A DNA stretch of 64,000 nucleotides from assembly GCF_030848945.1 (NCBI RefSeq), contig NZ_JANHAX010000001.1, forward strand, positions 806,001 through 870,000, written 5' to 3'. Positions within the stretch are counted from its first letter, which is position 1. Each line of letters begins with the position of its first letter. Below, piece after piece: positions 1 to 8,921 of the stretch. This stretch comes from Marimonas arenosa (lineage in GTDB: Bacteria > Pseudomonadota > Alphaproteobacteria > Rhodobacterales > Rhodobacteraceae). Below the pieces are notes generated by a model. The model was not told the DNA's origin, made no database searches, and saw only the letters and a list, made by a program, of their open reading frames with translations. The position numbers were made by a program, and so were the translations under genes.

Positions 1-810
1 GCTCGCCACCTGCCGGCGCTCGTCCGGAACGCCGGTTTCCTTCTCGATGATCGAGGCCAGAACCAGTGCTTCTTCCGGGCTGGCAAGCGGCACGGTCCGG
101 TCGCGGCTCTCCCACGCGGCGGCCAGCCGCACCTCTTGCGCGGCCTGCATCTCCTGCAGCAGCGTGGCCCGGTCATCGCCTTTGCGGATTTCATAACTGT
201 CGGGTGCCAGCATGCCCTCGGGCGGCACCTCGGCCAGTTCACCCTCAAGCAGCCCGACCTGGACCAGGCCCTCGCGCACCTGCCAGCTCGTCACTCCCGG
301 TACCACCCGCACCGAATAGCGCGTGCCGGCATCAGCCAGCGCGGTCTGCATCGCCACCGGCGCCTCCTCCGAGGCCGGTGCGAACTTGGCCAGCTCGACA
401 TAGTCGTTGGTGGCCGGATCGAGATCGCGGATGATCACCTGCATCTGCGCCACGCCGATGTTGTAAATCACCTCGGTGCCGCAATTGCTGACGCCCTTGA
501 TGACGATCTCGGAAATCTCGGCCATCGACGCGGCCACCGGGATACGATAGCTGCCGGCCTTCAGCTGGTCCGACTTGTCGCCGTAATCCATGCCCAGCCG
601 GAAGATCGTACCGGACGTCACCGCACCTTCTGCTTCCAGCTTGCGCGACACGCGGGCAACGTTGCTGCCGCGCTCGACCCGCAGGCAGATCTGCTCCTCC
701 AGCGGTCCCTCGGCCACGTATTGCCGCTGCCCCCACAGGATCATGCCCCCCAGCAGGAAGGCAAAGACGATCAGCAGGGTCAGCGCGTTCGAGGCGATGT
801 GCCGCCACAT
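1..810 (-). CDS. mltG: Endolytic murein transglycosylase MltG (partial, C-terminus off window)
   Basis: MltG cleaves nascent glycan strands at the inner membrane and helps set peptidoglycan chain length. The frame is open from an ATG at 808-810 to the window edge, giving 270 codons. An N-terminal membrane anchor lies at about residues 8-27. The family motifs EGMLAPDSYEI (about residue 200) and ASIIEKETG (near the edge, with the catalytic Glu) are both visible. The start lies four bases after the fabF stop, so it is probably co-transcribed with fabF; this fabF-mltG order is common in Proteobacteria. The C-terminal part of the catalytic domain is missing only because the window ends. Confidence 0.9.
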   Translation of the reverse strand, partial: MWRHIASNALTLLIVFAFLLGGMILWGQRQYVAEGPLEEQICLRVERGSNVARVSRKLEAEGAVTSGTIFRLGMDYGDKSDQLKAGSYRIPVAASMAEISEIVIKGVSNCGTEVIYNIGVAQMQVIIRDLDPATNDYVELAKFAPASEEAPVAMQTALADAGTRYSVRVVPGVTSWQVREGLVQVGLLEGELAEVPPEGMLAPDSYEIRKGDDRATLLQEMQAAQEVRLAAAWESRDRTVPLASPEEALVLASIIEKETGVPDERRQVAS

Positions 811-814
811 GGGG

Positions 815-2071
815 TCAGACCTTCCGGAAGATCACGCTGGCATTGGTGCCGCCAAAGCCGAAGCTGTTGCTGAGCGCCACGTTGACCTCGCGCTCGCGCT
901 TGGCGTTCGGGGCCAGATCGATCGGCGTATCAGTCGCCGGGGTGTCGAGGTTGATGGTCGGCGGCGCCACCTGGTCGCGGATCGCCAGGATCGAGAAGAT
1001 CGCCTCGATCGCGCCGGCTGCCCCCAGCAGATGCCCGGTCATCGACTTGGTCGAGCTCATCGTCGCCGTCGCCGCGGCATTGCCCAGCAGCCGCTCAACC
1101 GCGGCCAGTTCGATCACGTCGGCCATGGTCGAGGTGCCGTGGGCGTTGATATAGTCGATATCGCCCGGCTCGACCCCGGCATCCTTGACCGCCGCCATCA
1201 TCGAGCGGAAGCCGCCATCGCCGTCCTCGCTCGGCGCGGTGATGTGATAGGCGTCACCCGAGAGGCCATAGCCCGCCACCTCGGCATAGATCTTGGCGCC
1301 GCGGGCCTTGGCATGTTCATATTCCTCGAGCACCACAACGCCCGCGCCTTCGCCCATGACGAACCCGTCGCGGTCGGCGTCATACGGGCGGCTGGCGGCC
1401 CTGGGGTCGTCGCTGCGCTTGGTCGACAGCGCCTTGCAGGCGTTGAACCCGGCGATCCCGATCTCGCAGATCGCCGCCTCTGCACCGCCCGCAACCATCA
1501 CGTCGGCATCGCCGTATTTGATCAGCCGTGTGGCGTCACCGATGGCATGCGCCCCGGTCGAACATGCGGTCACCACCGCGTGGTTCGGGCCCTTGAAGCC
1601 ATAGCGGATGCTGACCTGGCCCGAGATCAGGTTGATCAGCGCCCCCGGAATGAAGAACGGCGACACCCGCCGCGGCCCCTTCTCGGCCATCATCAGCGTG
1701 GTTTCCTCGATCGAGCGCAGCCCGCCGATGCCCGAGCCGATCATCACGCCGGTGCGCAGACGATCCTCCTCGTCCTCCGGCATCCAGCCGGCGTCATGGA
1801 CCGCCTGTTGCGCCGCGGCCAGGCCGAACAGGATGAAGTTGTCGATCTTGCGCCGCTCCTTGGCGTCGCACCAGTCATCAGGGTTGAAGGTGCCGTCGCT
1901 GCCGTCGCCGTGTTTCACCTCGCAGGCATAATCGGTGATCACGCGGCTGGTATCGAACTGTTTGATCTTGTCGGCCCCGGATTGCCCGGCCAGCAGCCGT
2001 GTCCAGGTCTCTTCAACCCCCGTGGCCAGAGGGGTGACCAGACCAAGCCCTGTTACAACCACTCGACGCAT
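815..2071 (-). CDS. fabF: 3-oxoacyl-ACP synthase II (KAS II)
   Basis: FabF condenses malonyl-ACP with acyl-ACP in the elongation cycle of type II fatty acid synthesis in the cytosol. The 418-residue length is normal. The catalytic triad is complete: Cys170 in VVTACSTGAH, His311 in NAHGTST and His347 in KSMTGHLLG, with the conserved Lys342. The start is the ATG opening MRRVVVTGLG, the usual family N-terminus. It sits downstream of acpP and directly upstream of mltG in the fab cluster. Confidence 0.97.
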   Translation of the reverse strand: MRRVVVTGLGLVTPLATGVEETWTRLLAGQSGADKIKQFDTSRVITDYACEVKHGDGSDGTFNPDDWCDAKERRKIDNFILFGLAAAQQAVHDAGWMPEDEEDRLRTGVMIGSGIGGLRSIEETTLMMAEKGPRRVSPFFIPGALINLISGQVSIRYGFKGPNHAVVTACSTGAHAIGDATRLIKYGDADVMVAGGAEAAICEIGIAGFNACKALSTKRSDDPRAASRPYDADRDGFVMGEGAGVVVLEEYEHAKARGAKIYAEVAGYGLSGDAYHITAPSEDGDGGFRSMMAAVKDAGVEPGDIDYINAHGTSTMADVIELAAVERLLGNAAATATMSSTKSMTGHLLGAAGAIEAIFSILAIRDQVAPPTINLDTPATDTPIDLAPNAKREREVNVALSNSFGFGGTNASVIFRKV

Positions 2072-2193
2072 ATGAATGCCCCTTCCCCAACAAATTGATT
2101 GCAGCGCTGTTTACGCGGCTTGGCGCAGCGGGGCAAGAGCCAGCGCGGCGTGCGGGCGGCGATTTGCCCGCCCCAAAAGCTATGGCCAAAACA

Positions 2194-2223
2194 AAACGGC
2201 CCCGCCGCCAGGCAGGGCCGTTT
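2194..2223 (-). terminator. Intrinsic terminator after acpP
   Basis: On the minus strand a 9-bp stem (AAACGGCCC at 2194-2202 pairing with GGGCCGTTT at 2215-2223) is followed by a T-rich run. It lies between acpP and fabF, so it probably ends the abundant acpP transcript while letting some read-through reach fabF. Confidence 0.7.
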
Positions 2224-2249
2224 CCCGAAATCTGATCGCGTCGGGCCGA

Positions 2250-2483
2250 TCAGGCCGCGTCGGAGATGAACTTCACGGCGTCGCCGAAGGTCTGGATGGT
2301 TTCGGCCGCGTCATCGGGGATCTCGATGCCGAACTCCTCTTCGAAGGCCATCACCAGTTCGACGGTGTCAAGGCTGTCGGCGCCCAGGTCATCGATGAAC
2401 GAGGCGTTCTCGACGACTTTGCCTTCTTCCACACCCAGGTGCTCTACAACGATTTTCTTCACGCGGTCTGCGACGTCGCTCAT
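2250..2483 (-). CDS. acpP: Acyl carrier protein
   Basis: The 77-residue acidic acyl carrier protein carries growing acyl chains on 4'-phosphopantetheine during fatty acid synthesis. The attachment serine is Ser37 in the canonical [10 protein letters not shown] motif. Length and composition ([10 protein letters not shown] start, rich in Glu and Asp) are typical. It lies between fabG and fabF. A candidate promoter about 150 bases upstream and a terminator just downstream suggest that it is also transcribed alone at high level. Confidence 0.97.
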   Translation of the reverse strand: MSDVADRVKKIVVEHLGVEEGKVVENASFIDDLGADSLDTVELVMAFEEEFGIEIPDDAAETIQTFGDAVKFISDAA

Positions 2484-2637
2484 GTATCAGTCCTCATAAT
2501 CTCGGGGCCGCGAACGGCCCGTTTTCTGCCCTCGCCCCGCGGGGTGTCGAGGTAATGCCCGTCTCGGGCGGCTCTCCCCCCGCGTGCGGCGGGACATCAC
2601 GGCCCGGGCGCGCCCGGGCTCAGGTGAATCTGCGCCG

Positions 2638-2665
2638 CCTATAGCACAGGTCACGGTGAAGGCAA
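2638..2665 (-). promoter_or_regulatory. Candidate sigma-70 promoter for acpP
   Basis: Read on the minus strand, TTGCCT is separated by 16 bases from TATAGG, about 155 bases upstream of the acpP start in the fabG-acpP gap. Pattern match only; no transcription start is known. Confidence 0.4.
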
Positions 2666-2686
2666 ACGCTTTCACGCGCGCTCGGC

Positions 2687-3424
2687 TCAAAGCATCGCCA
2701 TCCCGCCGTTCACATGCAGCGTGGCGCCGGTGACATAACCCGCTTCGGGGCTCGCCAGATACAGCACCGCGGCGGCGATCTCCTCGGGCGTACCCATCCG
2801 CGCGGCGGGAATCTGGGCGTTGATCTTGGCCTTCTGATCATCATTGAGCTTGTCTGTCATCGCCGTGGCGATGAAACCCGGCGCCACCGCGTTGGCGGTG
2901 ATGCCGCGCGAGGCGACCTCGTAGGCGATCGACTTGGTCATCCCCACCATCCCCGCCTTCGAGGCAGCGTAATTGGCCTGGCCCGGATTACCGGTGGCGC
3001 CGACGATGGACGAGATATTCACGATCCGCCCCCAGCGCGCCTTCATCATCCCCCGGATCGCGCCGCGGCACAGCCGCATCGTAGCGGTCAGGTTGACGTC
3101 GAGCACGTTTTGCCAGTCCTCGTCCGACATCCGCATGAACACCTGATCGCGGGTGATACCGGCATTGTTGACCAGGATATCCAGCGCCCCCATCGCTTCG
3201 GTGGCCTGTTTCGGCAGCGCATCGACGGCTGCCGGGTCCGACAGATTGCACGGCAGCACATGCGCCCGCTCACCCAGTTCACCGGCCAGCGTCTGCAACG
3301 GCTCGACCCGCGTGCCGCTGAGACCCACCGTGGCGCCCGCGCCATGCAGCGCCTTGGCGATCGCCCCGCCGATGCCACCCGACGCGCCGGTGACCAGCGC
3401 GCATTTTCCTGTCAGATCAAACAT
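2687..3424 (-). CDS. fabG: 3-oxoacyl-ACP reductase
   Basis: FabG is the NADPH-dependent reductase of the fatty acid elongation cycle and a short-chain dehydrogenase of 245 residues. The Rossmann glycine motif TGASGGIG is at residues 12-19 and NNAG at 86-89. The catalytic Ser139, Tyr152 and Lys156 are present (YAASK). The start ATG is preceded on the minus strand by an AGGA-type ribosome site. It follows fabD by 75 bases in the same direction. The cluster context favours FabG over a generic SDR. Confidence 0.96.
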   Translation of the reverse strand: MFDLTGKCALVTGASGGIGGAIAKALHGAGATVGLSGTRVEPLQTLAGELGERAHVLPCNLSDPAAVDALPKQATEAMGALDILVNNAGITRDQVFMRMSDEDWQNVLDVNLTATMRLCRGAIRGMMKARWGRIVNISSIVGATGNPGQANYAASKAGMVGMTKSIAYEVASRGITANAVAPGFIATAMTDKLNDDQKAKINAQIPAARMGTPEEIAAAVLYLASPEAGYVTGATLHVNGGMAML

Positions 3425-3499
3425 TTCTCATCCTTTCCTCTATGCGGCGACCGCGCCGCGCGGAACGGTTTCATGGCGGCGCGCGCCGCCGTGCACGCC

Positions 3500-4441
3500 T
3501 CAACCGTTCAGACTTTCCATCGCCGCGGCGACATCCTCCGGCGTTCCCACCGCCCGACACGCGATCTCGCGGTCGATCCGCCGCACCATGCCGCTGAGCG
3601 CTTTGCCGGCGCCGATTTCCCAGATGTCGGTCACGCCCTGCGCGCTCATGTAAACGACCGACTCGCGCCAGCGTACCGAGCCGGTGATCTGCCGGATCAG
3701 CAGGTCGCGGATCTCATCCGGATCGGTCACCCCCGCGGCTCGCACATTCGACACCACCGGCACCACCGGCGCGTTGATTTCGACCGCTGCCAGTGCCTCT
3801 GTCATGCGGTCGGCCGCCGGCTGCATAAGCGCACAATGAAACGGGGCCGACACCGGCAGCAGAACCGCCCGTTTGGCGCCGCGCTGTTTCGCCAGGTCCA
3901 CCGCGCGTTCCACTGCCGCCTTGTGACCCGAGACCACCACCTGACTCGGGTCGTTGTCATTCGCCGCCTGGCAGACCTCACCCTGTGCCGCGTCCTCGGC
4001 CACCGCGCTCGCCGCCTCGAAATCAAGCCCAAGCAGCGCCGCCATCGCGCCCACGCCCACCGGCACTGCCGCCTGCATCGCCAGCCCGCGTGCCCGCAAC
4101 AGACGCGCCGTATCGCTCACCGAAAACGCCCCGGCCGCGGCCAGCGCCGAGTATTCCCCCAGCGAATGTCCGGCCACGAAGGCGATATCGGCCATGTTGA
4201 GCCCCTCGGCCTCCAGCGCCCGCACCGCCGCGAGCGAGGTCGCCATCAGCGCCGGTTGCGCGTTCTGGGTCAGGGTCAACTCGTCCTGGTCGCCGTCCCA
4301 GATCAGCTCTGAAAGCTTCTCGCCCAGCGCCGCATCGACCTCGTCGAACACATCCCTGGCGCTCGGATAGGCCTCGGCCAGCGCCCGGCCCATGCCGATG
4401 GTCTGCGCTCCCTGTCCCGGAAATACGAATGCGCGGCTCAT
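3500..4441 (-). CDS. fabD: Malonyl-CoA:ACP transacylase
   Basis: FabD loads malonyl groups from CoA onto acyl carrier protein. The protein is 313 residues, as usual for the family. It opens with the FVFPGQGAQ motif and has the nucleophile Ser93 in GHSLGEYSAL and His202 in SAPFHCALM. It is the first gene of the fabD-fabG-acpP-fabF run on the minus strand. Confidence 0.97.
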   Translation of the reverse strand: MSRAFVFPGQGAQTIGMGRALAEAYPSARDVFDEVDAALGEKLSELIWDGDQDELTLTQNAQPALMATSLAAVRALEAEGLNMADIAFVAGHSLGEYSALAAAGAFSVSDTARLLRARGLAMQAAVPVGVGAMAALLGLDFEAASAVAEDAAQGEVCQAANDNDPSQVVVSGHKAAVERAVDLAKQRGAKRAVLLPVSAPFHCALMQPAADRMTEALAAVEINAPVVPVVSNVRAAGVTDPDEIRDLLIRQITGSVRWRESVVYMSAQGVTDIWEIGAGKALSGMVRRIDREIACRAVGTPEDVAAAMESLNG

Positions 4442-4594
4442 CTGCCCCTCCCGTCATTGCCTTTGCGCCGGGATAGCGTGACCCGCCGCCCAGTGCAATG
4501 TCGCTTGCCGGCGTCTGGTCGAAACCACCCGGCCAAATACGAAAACCGCCGGCACACGGCCAGCGGCTCCACCTGTCCCGAGTTGTCCCGCCGT

Positions 4595-5080
4595 TCAGGC
4601 GGTGCGGCTGAAAGCCGGCCCCAGCGCGGCGCGGATCTCGTCGAGATCGCCGGCATGTTCCACCGGCATTTCGATCACGGCCCGGCCGTGATGGTCACGC
4701 GCGATCAGCATACCGTCGCGGAAATCCATTTCGCTCAGGTCATCATAGGACATCTCGATCTGCTGGCAGACCCGGCCTTCGATGTCGCGTTCCAGCAGCC
4801 GCAGGATGCCGCGGCGACCGTCGAGATAGACCTCTGGATGCGGTGCCCGGCGCGCCGCCAGGATGAACATGATCCCGCCCATGACAAAGAATACCGACAG
4901 TCCCAGCTTGATCAGCACCAGCGCCGGATCGTAGTTCAGCCCCGGCATCAACCACAGACCGGCAGCCGCCACCAGCAGTGTCACACCGAGAAACCCGCTC
5001 AGCGCGCCGCTCGGGGCGTGACCTTCGATCGACAGACCGCGCTGGTCCTCGACAGTCATCGTGTCAGATATCGCAACCAT
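4595..5080 (-). CDS. Small membrane protein of unknown function
   Basis: This 161-residue protein has two predicted transmembrane segments (about residues 28-47 and 54-75). They are followed by a soluble C-terminal domain with a strand-rich pattern (VYLDGRRGILRLLER, MDFRDGMLIARDHHGRAVIEM) that resembles small PH-like membrane-associated domains. No enzyme motif is visible. It is transcribed away from rpsF, in the direction of fabD but separated from it by about 150 bases. I do not recognise a named family. Confidence 0.75.
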   Translation of the reverse strand: MVAISDTMTVEDQRGLSIEGHAPSGALSGFLGVTLLVAAAGLWLMPGLNYDPALVLIKLGLSVFFVMGGIMFILAARRAPHPEVYLDGRRGILRLLERDIEGRVCQQIEMSYDDLSEMDFRDGMLIARDHHGRAVIEMPVEHAGDLDEIRAALGPAFSRTA

Positions 5081-5310
5081 AATGTGTCCTTTCCTGCTCT
5101 CCGGAGGCAGTTGGATCTGCCCCTCCGAGACTCAGGGTCCGCCAGCAAAGCGTCCGCATTACGGAGCCTTTGCGAAAAATTTTCGGCAAAAAGGGAGAAA
5201 TTGCGGCGCACCGGTGCCGGGCTTGGCCGCATTTCCCGACGCCGGTTGCGGCTCGGTAGCCCCTGACAGCGCGGGATCCGACGCCATCTTCCACCGCCGT
5301 GCCGCTGCGC

Positions 5311-5339
5311 TTGCACAATCGCACAAACCGTCGTATACG
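5311..5339 (+). promoter_or_regulatory. Candidate sigma-70 promoter of rpsF operon
   Basis: TTGCAC (5311-5316) is separated by 17 bases from TATACG (5334-5339) in the 369-base gap between the divergent unknown gene and rpsF. It would give a leader of roughly 100 bases. Pattern match only. Confidence 0.4.
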
Positions 5340-5382
5340 CCGCCGGTCTTCCGCAAGAGATTTGAACCGCGCAGTCTCTCGT

Positions 5383-5416
5383 GGAGGAGCCGCGGAAGAC
5401 ACGCAACGGCCCCTCC
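5383..5416 (+). promoter_or_regulatory. Leader hairpin upstream of rpsF
   Basis: The arms 5383-5392 and 5407-5416 pair over nine of ten positions with one A-C mismatch, and the stem has GC-rich ends. The hairpin ends about 33 bases before the rpsF start. Many bacterial rpsF leaders form a stem bound by the S6:S18 complex; this one could serve that role, but the match to the described motif is not proven. Confidence 0.4.
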
Positions 5417-5449
5417 TTTGAAATGCGCTTGAACATGAAGGATACGCGC

Positions 5450-5803
5450 ATGCCGCTCTACGAGCATGTCTTTATCTCGCGTCAGGACCTGTCCAACACC
5501 CAGGCCGAAACCCTGATCGAACATTTCGGTACCGTCCTCGCGGACAATGGCGGCAAGGTCGTCGACAGCGAGTACTGGGGCGTCAAGACGATGGCCTACA
5601 AGATCAACAAGAACCGCAAGGGCCATTACGCCTTCCTGAAAACCGACGCCCCGGCGCCGGCCATTCAGGAAATGGAACGCCTGATGCGGCTGCACGACGA
5701 CGTCATGCGCGTGCTGACCATCAAGGTCGACGAACACGCCGAAGGCCCGTCGATTCAGATGCAGAAGCGCGATGACCGCGGCGACCGCCGCGACCGCCGC
5801 TAA
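5450..5803 (+). CDS. rpsF: 30S ribosomal protein S6
   Basis: S6 binds the central domain of 16S rRNA as a heterodimer with S18. The protein is 117 residues and starts MPLYEHVFISRQD. The chosen ATG has AAGGA seven bases upstream, whereas the longer in-frame extension has no family support. The end is a charged Asp/Arg tail. It is followed by rpsR and rplI in the standard order. Confidence 0.96.
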   Translation: MPLYEHVFISRQDLSNTQAETLIEHFGTVLADNGGKVVDSEYWGVKTMAYKINKNRKGHYAFLKTDAPAPAIQEMERLMRLHDDVMRVLTIKVDEHAEGPSIQMQKRDDRGDRRDRR

Positions 5804-5829
5804 TCCACTCGAAGAAAGGACGATAAACC

Positions 5830-6057
5830 ATGGCTGCAAAACCGTTTTTCCGCCGCCGCAAGGTCTGCCCGTTCTCGGGTGAGAACGCGCCGAAGATCGA
5901 CTACAAGGACACGAAACTGCTGCAACGCTACATCTCCGAGCGTGGCAAGATCGTGCCGTCCCGCATCACCGCCGTTTCGGCCAAGAAGCAGCGTGAGCTG
6001 GCCCGCGCCATCAAGCGTGCCCGTTTCCTGGCGCTGCTGCCCTACGCCGTGAAGTAA
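5830..6057 (+). CDS. rpsR: 30S ribosomal protein S18
   Basis: This 75-residue basic protein starts with the alphaproteobacterial pattern [10 protein letters not shown] and contains the S18 core ([33 protein letters not shown]). It partners S6 on the small subunit. A ribosome site GAAAGGA precedes the start. It lies 26 bases after rpsF and 12 bases before rplI. Confidence 0.97.
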   Translation: MAAKPFFRRRKVCPFSGENAPKIDYKDTKLLQRYISERGKIVPSRITAVSAKKQRELARAIKRARFLALLPYAVK

Positions 6058-6069
6058 GGAGAGACTGAC

Positions 6070-6714
6070 ATGCAAGTGATCCTTCTCGAACGCGTGGCCA
6101 AGCTCGGCCAGATGGGCGACGTTGTCGACGTCAAGCCCGGCTATGCCCGCAACTACCTGCTGCCGCAGGGCAAGGCGCTGACCGCGTCGGAGGCCAACGT
6201 GGCCAACTTCGAATCGCAGAAAGCACAGCTCGAAGCGCGGAACCTGGAAACCAGGAAAGAGGCCGCAGCACTGGCCGAGAAGCTCGAAGGCCAGCAGTTC
6301 ATCGTGATTCGCTCGGCCTCGGACTCGGGCTCGCTCTACGGCTCGGTTACCACCCGTGACGCCGCCGATGCCGCCACCGAGGACGGCTTCTCGCTCGACC
6401 GCAAACAGATCGCGCTGGCCAGCCCGATCAAGGACCTGGGCCTGCACGACGTGATCGTGAACCTCCACCCCGAGGTCGAGGTGACGATCCAGCTTAACGT
6501 CGCCCGCTCGGCCGAAGAGGCCGATCTGCAGGCTTCGGGCAAGTCGATCCAGGAGCTGGCCGCCGAAGAGGAAGCCGCGGCCGATTTCGAAATCGCCGAA
6601 CTGTTCGAGGATATCGGCGCCGCTGCCTCGGAGGACGAGGAACTGGCCGAAGCCGCTGGGATCGAGGCCGAAGAGGAAGCCACGGAAGAGGAAGGCGACA
6701 GCGAAGAACGCTGA
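6070..6714 (+). CDS. rplI: 50S ribosomal protein L9 with long acidic tail
   Basis: L9 stabilises the L1 stalk base of the large subunit. The first 150 residues are standard ([32 protein letters not shown]). Residues from about 155 to 214 form a Glu/Ala-rich acidic extension, longer than the roughly 150 residues of E. coli L9. The start has a GGAGA site. It is last in the operon and is followed by an intrinsic terminator. Confidence 0.96.
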   Translation: MQVILLERVAKLGQMGDVVDVKPGYARNYLLPQGKALTASEANVANFESQKAQLEARNLETRKEAAALAEKLEGQQFIVIRSASDSGSLYGSVTTRDAADAATEDGFSLDRKQIALASPIKDLGLHDVIVNLHPEVEVTIQLNVARSAEEADLQASGKSIQELAAEEEAAADFEIAELFEDIGAAASEDEELAEAAGIEAEEEATEEEGDSEER

Positions 6715-6737
6715 GCCCGGCCCAACCGCGAAAACAC

Positions 6738-6770
6738 AGCGCCGTGCAGGATGTCCTGCGCGGCGCTTTT
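6738..6770 (+). terminator. Intrinsic terminator of rpsF-rpsR-rplI
   Basis: The hairpin AGCGCCGTGCAGGA / TCCTGCGCGGCGCT has a TG loop and is followed by TTTT, 24 bases after the rplI stop. Confidence 0.85.
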
Positions 6771-6877
6771 CGTTTCGGCGGCTTTCTGCCCGGTTTGCGC
6801 CCGCCGCGTCGCCCCCCTTTGCCATGCAACGCGGTTTCGGGCAGACGGGTCGTGCCGCAGCTTTCGAAAGGTCCGCC

Positions 6878-7369
6878 ATGATCGCCCCGACCCGCCGCCA
6901 CCTGCTTCAGGGCCTCGCTTCCCTGCCGCTCGCCGCCTGCGCGCCCCGACCCAATCAGACCAGCTCCAAGAACGCGCCGGCCGACACCTTCGACCCGCCG
7001 CTCTATCCCAACGAAACGCCCGACCTGCGGCGGCTGATCAACAAATGGGCGGATCACTACGAGATCCCGCGCGAACTTGTGCATCGCCAGGCGGTGCGGG
7101 AAAGCACCCACCGGCCGCATGTCCGCAGCGGCCCCTATTTTGGGCTGCTGCAGATCCTGCCCGAAACCGCCCGCTCGATGGGCTTTCGCGGCAAACCCTC
7201 GGATCTGCTCGATCCCGACGTCAACCTGAAATATGCTGGCAAATACCTGCGCGGCGCGTGGCTGGTCTCGGGCGGCGATATCGACGAGGCGGTGATGTGG
7301 TATGCCCGCGGTTACTACTACGAGGCCAAGCGGCTCGGGCTGCTCCGGGAAACCGGCCTCAGAACCTGA
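6878..7369 (+). CDS. SLT-family lytic transglycosylase lipoprotein
   Basis: This protein would cleave peptidoglycan glycan strands in the periplasm. It is 163 residues, with a signal peptide holding a twin-arginine pair (TRRHLL) and a lipobox LAAC at Cys21, so it is probably a lipoprotein. The SLT fold shows the catalytic Glu75 in AVREST, GPYFGLLQILPETA and KYAGKYLRGA. The ATG at 6878 is chosen because it gives a clean signal peptide; an earlier in-frame start adds nothing recognisable. Confidence 0.85.
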   Translation: MIAPTRRHLLQGLASLPLAACAPRPNQTSSKNAPADTFDPPLYPNETPDLRRLINKWADHYEIPRELVHRQAVRESTHRPHVRSGPYFGLLQILPETARSMGFRGKPSDLLDPDVNLKYAGKYLRGAWLVSGGDIDEAVMWYARGYYYEAKRLGLLRETGLRT

Positions 7370-7433
7370 ACCGCTTGCCCCCTGTCGTAAGCCCGCTTAC
7401 CATCGCCCCATCCGGACGCGAGGGGAGGCGCAC

Positions 7434-8645
7434 ATGGACGGCAATATCCACGATTTCGACCTGATGAGCATCGGGCGGGATTTCATCGAGAACCCCTACC
7501 CCACGCTGCACCGGCTGCGCGCCGAAAGCCCGGTCCATCGCAACGCCGACGGTTCGGTCTTTCTGACCCGTCATGCCGATTGCCTCAAGGTTTACCAGTC
7601 GCGCGACATGCTCAGCGACAAGACCCAGGAATTCGGCAAGAAATTCGGCCAATGCCCGCTGCTCACCCACCACACGACAAGCCTGATCTTCAACGACCCG
7701 CCCTATCACACGGTGGTACGCAAGCTGATCTCCGGTGCCTTCACCCCCCGCAAACTGGCAGAATTCGAACCGCTGATCGACAAGATCGTGGATAAGCTGC
7801 TCGATCGGGTCGAGGACATGGGCGAGCTCGACCTGATCGAACATTTCGCCAAGGTGCTGCCGACCGAGATCATTTCCTTCATGCTCGGCATCCCCGAAAG
7901 CTATCGCTCGAAGCTGCGTGACTTCTCGCTCGCCATCCTCGGTGCGCTCGACCCGGTGGTGCCCGAAGACAGGCTGGCGGCGGGCAACGCCGCCGTTGAA
8001 GAGTTCTCCGCGATCCTCGACGATCTCATCAACCACCGCCGCGCCAATCCCGAAGGCGCGCATCAGGGCGAGGTGCTCGAGGCGCTGATCTTCGGCGAAC
8101 ATGACGGCCGCCGCCTGACCCAGGAAGAGCTGATCCAGAACTGCATCTTCCTTTTGAACGCCGGCCACGAGACCACCACCTCACTGGTCGGCAATTCCAT
8201 CGGCACGCTGCTCGACGAACCGGGCCAGCATCGCCTGCTGCTGGACGACCCCAGCCTGATCGATACCGCGGTCGAGGAATTCCTGCGGGTGCAGTCGCCG
8301 CTGCAGATCGGCAACCGGCTGGCCGGGGCCGAACTCGAGTTGGAAGACGGCACCATCCTGCCCGAAGGCACCTATATCCACACCTCGATCGCCGGCGCCA
8401 ACCGCGACCCGGCGGTGTTCGGCGATCCCGACCGCATCGACATCACCCGCAAACCGAACAAACATATCGCTTTCATCACCGGCATCCACGTCTGCCTTGG
8501 CGCGACGCTGGCGCGGATCGAAGGCCGCATTGCCATCGGTAAATTCGTCCGGCGTTTCCCCGGGCTGCAAGCCGCCGGAGAAAAGCGGTTGGTCCCCCTG
8601 GCCAGGTTTCGCGGTTACGCTACCCTTCCTGTCCGCCTGCACTGA
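7434..8645 (+). CDS. Cytochrome P450
   Basis: A soluble bacterial P450 monooxygenase of 403 residues. It has the I-helix AGHETTTS (residues 243-250), the ExxR motif EEFLR (281-285) and the heme-thiolate Cys354 in ITGIHVCLGATLA. The start ATG at 7434 follows a strong GGGGAGG site; a longer in-frame start overlaps the previous gene. No ferredoxin or reductase gene is adjacent, so the redox partner must be elsewhere. The substrate cannot be predicted. Confidence 0.92.
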   Translation: MDGNIHDFDLMSIGRDFIENPYPTLHRLRAESPVHRNADGSVFLTRHADCLKVYQSRDMLSDKTQEFGKKFGQCPLLTHHTTSLIFNDPPYHTVVRKLISGAFTPRKLAEFEPLIDKIVDKLLDRVEDMGELDLIEHFAKVLPTEIISFMLGIPESYRSKLRDFSLAILGALDPVVPEDRLAAGNAAVEEFSAILDDLINHRRANPEGAHQGEVLEALIFGEHDGRRLTQEELIQNCIFLLNAGHETTTSLVGNSIGTLLDEPGQHRLLLDDPSLIDTAVEEFLRVQSPLQIGNRLAGAELELEDGTILPEGTYIHTSIAGANRDPAVFGDPDRIDITRKPNKHIAFITGIHVCLGATLARIEGRIAIGKFVRRFPGLQAAGEKRLVPLARFRGYATLPVRLH

Positions 8646-8824
8646 CCGGACGGCTGATCGCGACCTGCTCGCCGATCTCCTGGTATCCGCCTGAACGCAG
8701 CCACCCAACGGCAGCATCCCTGTCGGTGCCTGCGCCGCGATGCAGAAGCGTAGGCCGGGCTTGAGCCCGACTGCCACACCGCGCGCCGGGTTAACCCCGA
8801 TTCTTGCCAAACTCTTGCAGCTCC

Positions 8825-8873
8825 GCGCGCCAGACACGGTGCCAGCCAGCGGGCCAGCCAGACGGCCATACCC
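8825..8873 (-). repeat. Dispersed repeat, copy A
   Basis: Bases 8825-8873 match 50414-50462 at 41 of 49 positions in the same orientation. Both lie in gaps between genes. Read on the minus strand, each copy contains a short open frame beginning with ATG and rich in Leu, Ala and Trp (MAVWLARWLAPCLAR here). It could be a mobile or structural repeat, or a conserved small peptide. Confidence 0.6.
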
Positions 8874-8921
8874 CCCGGATCGGCCGTGCGGTGGCGTTAA
8901 CCCGTCCGCCTCGGAGCCGCC

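Noticed and set aside
136..2098. Long plus-strand open frames opposite mltG and fabF
   Set aside because: They are antisense shadows of GC-rich coding sequence; no protein family fits and the minus-strand genes are certain.
2714..4312. A 532-codon plus-strand frame opposite fabG and fabD
   Set aside because: Composition is His/Arg-rich shadow sequence, and both opposite genes have complete active sites.
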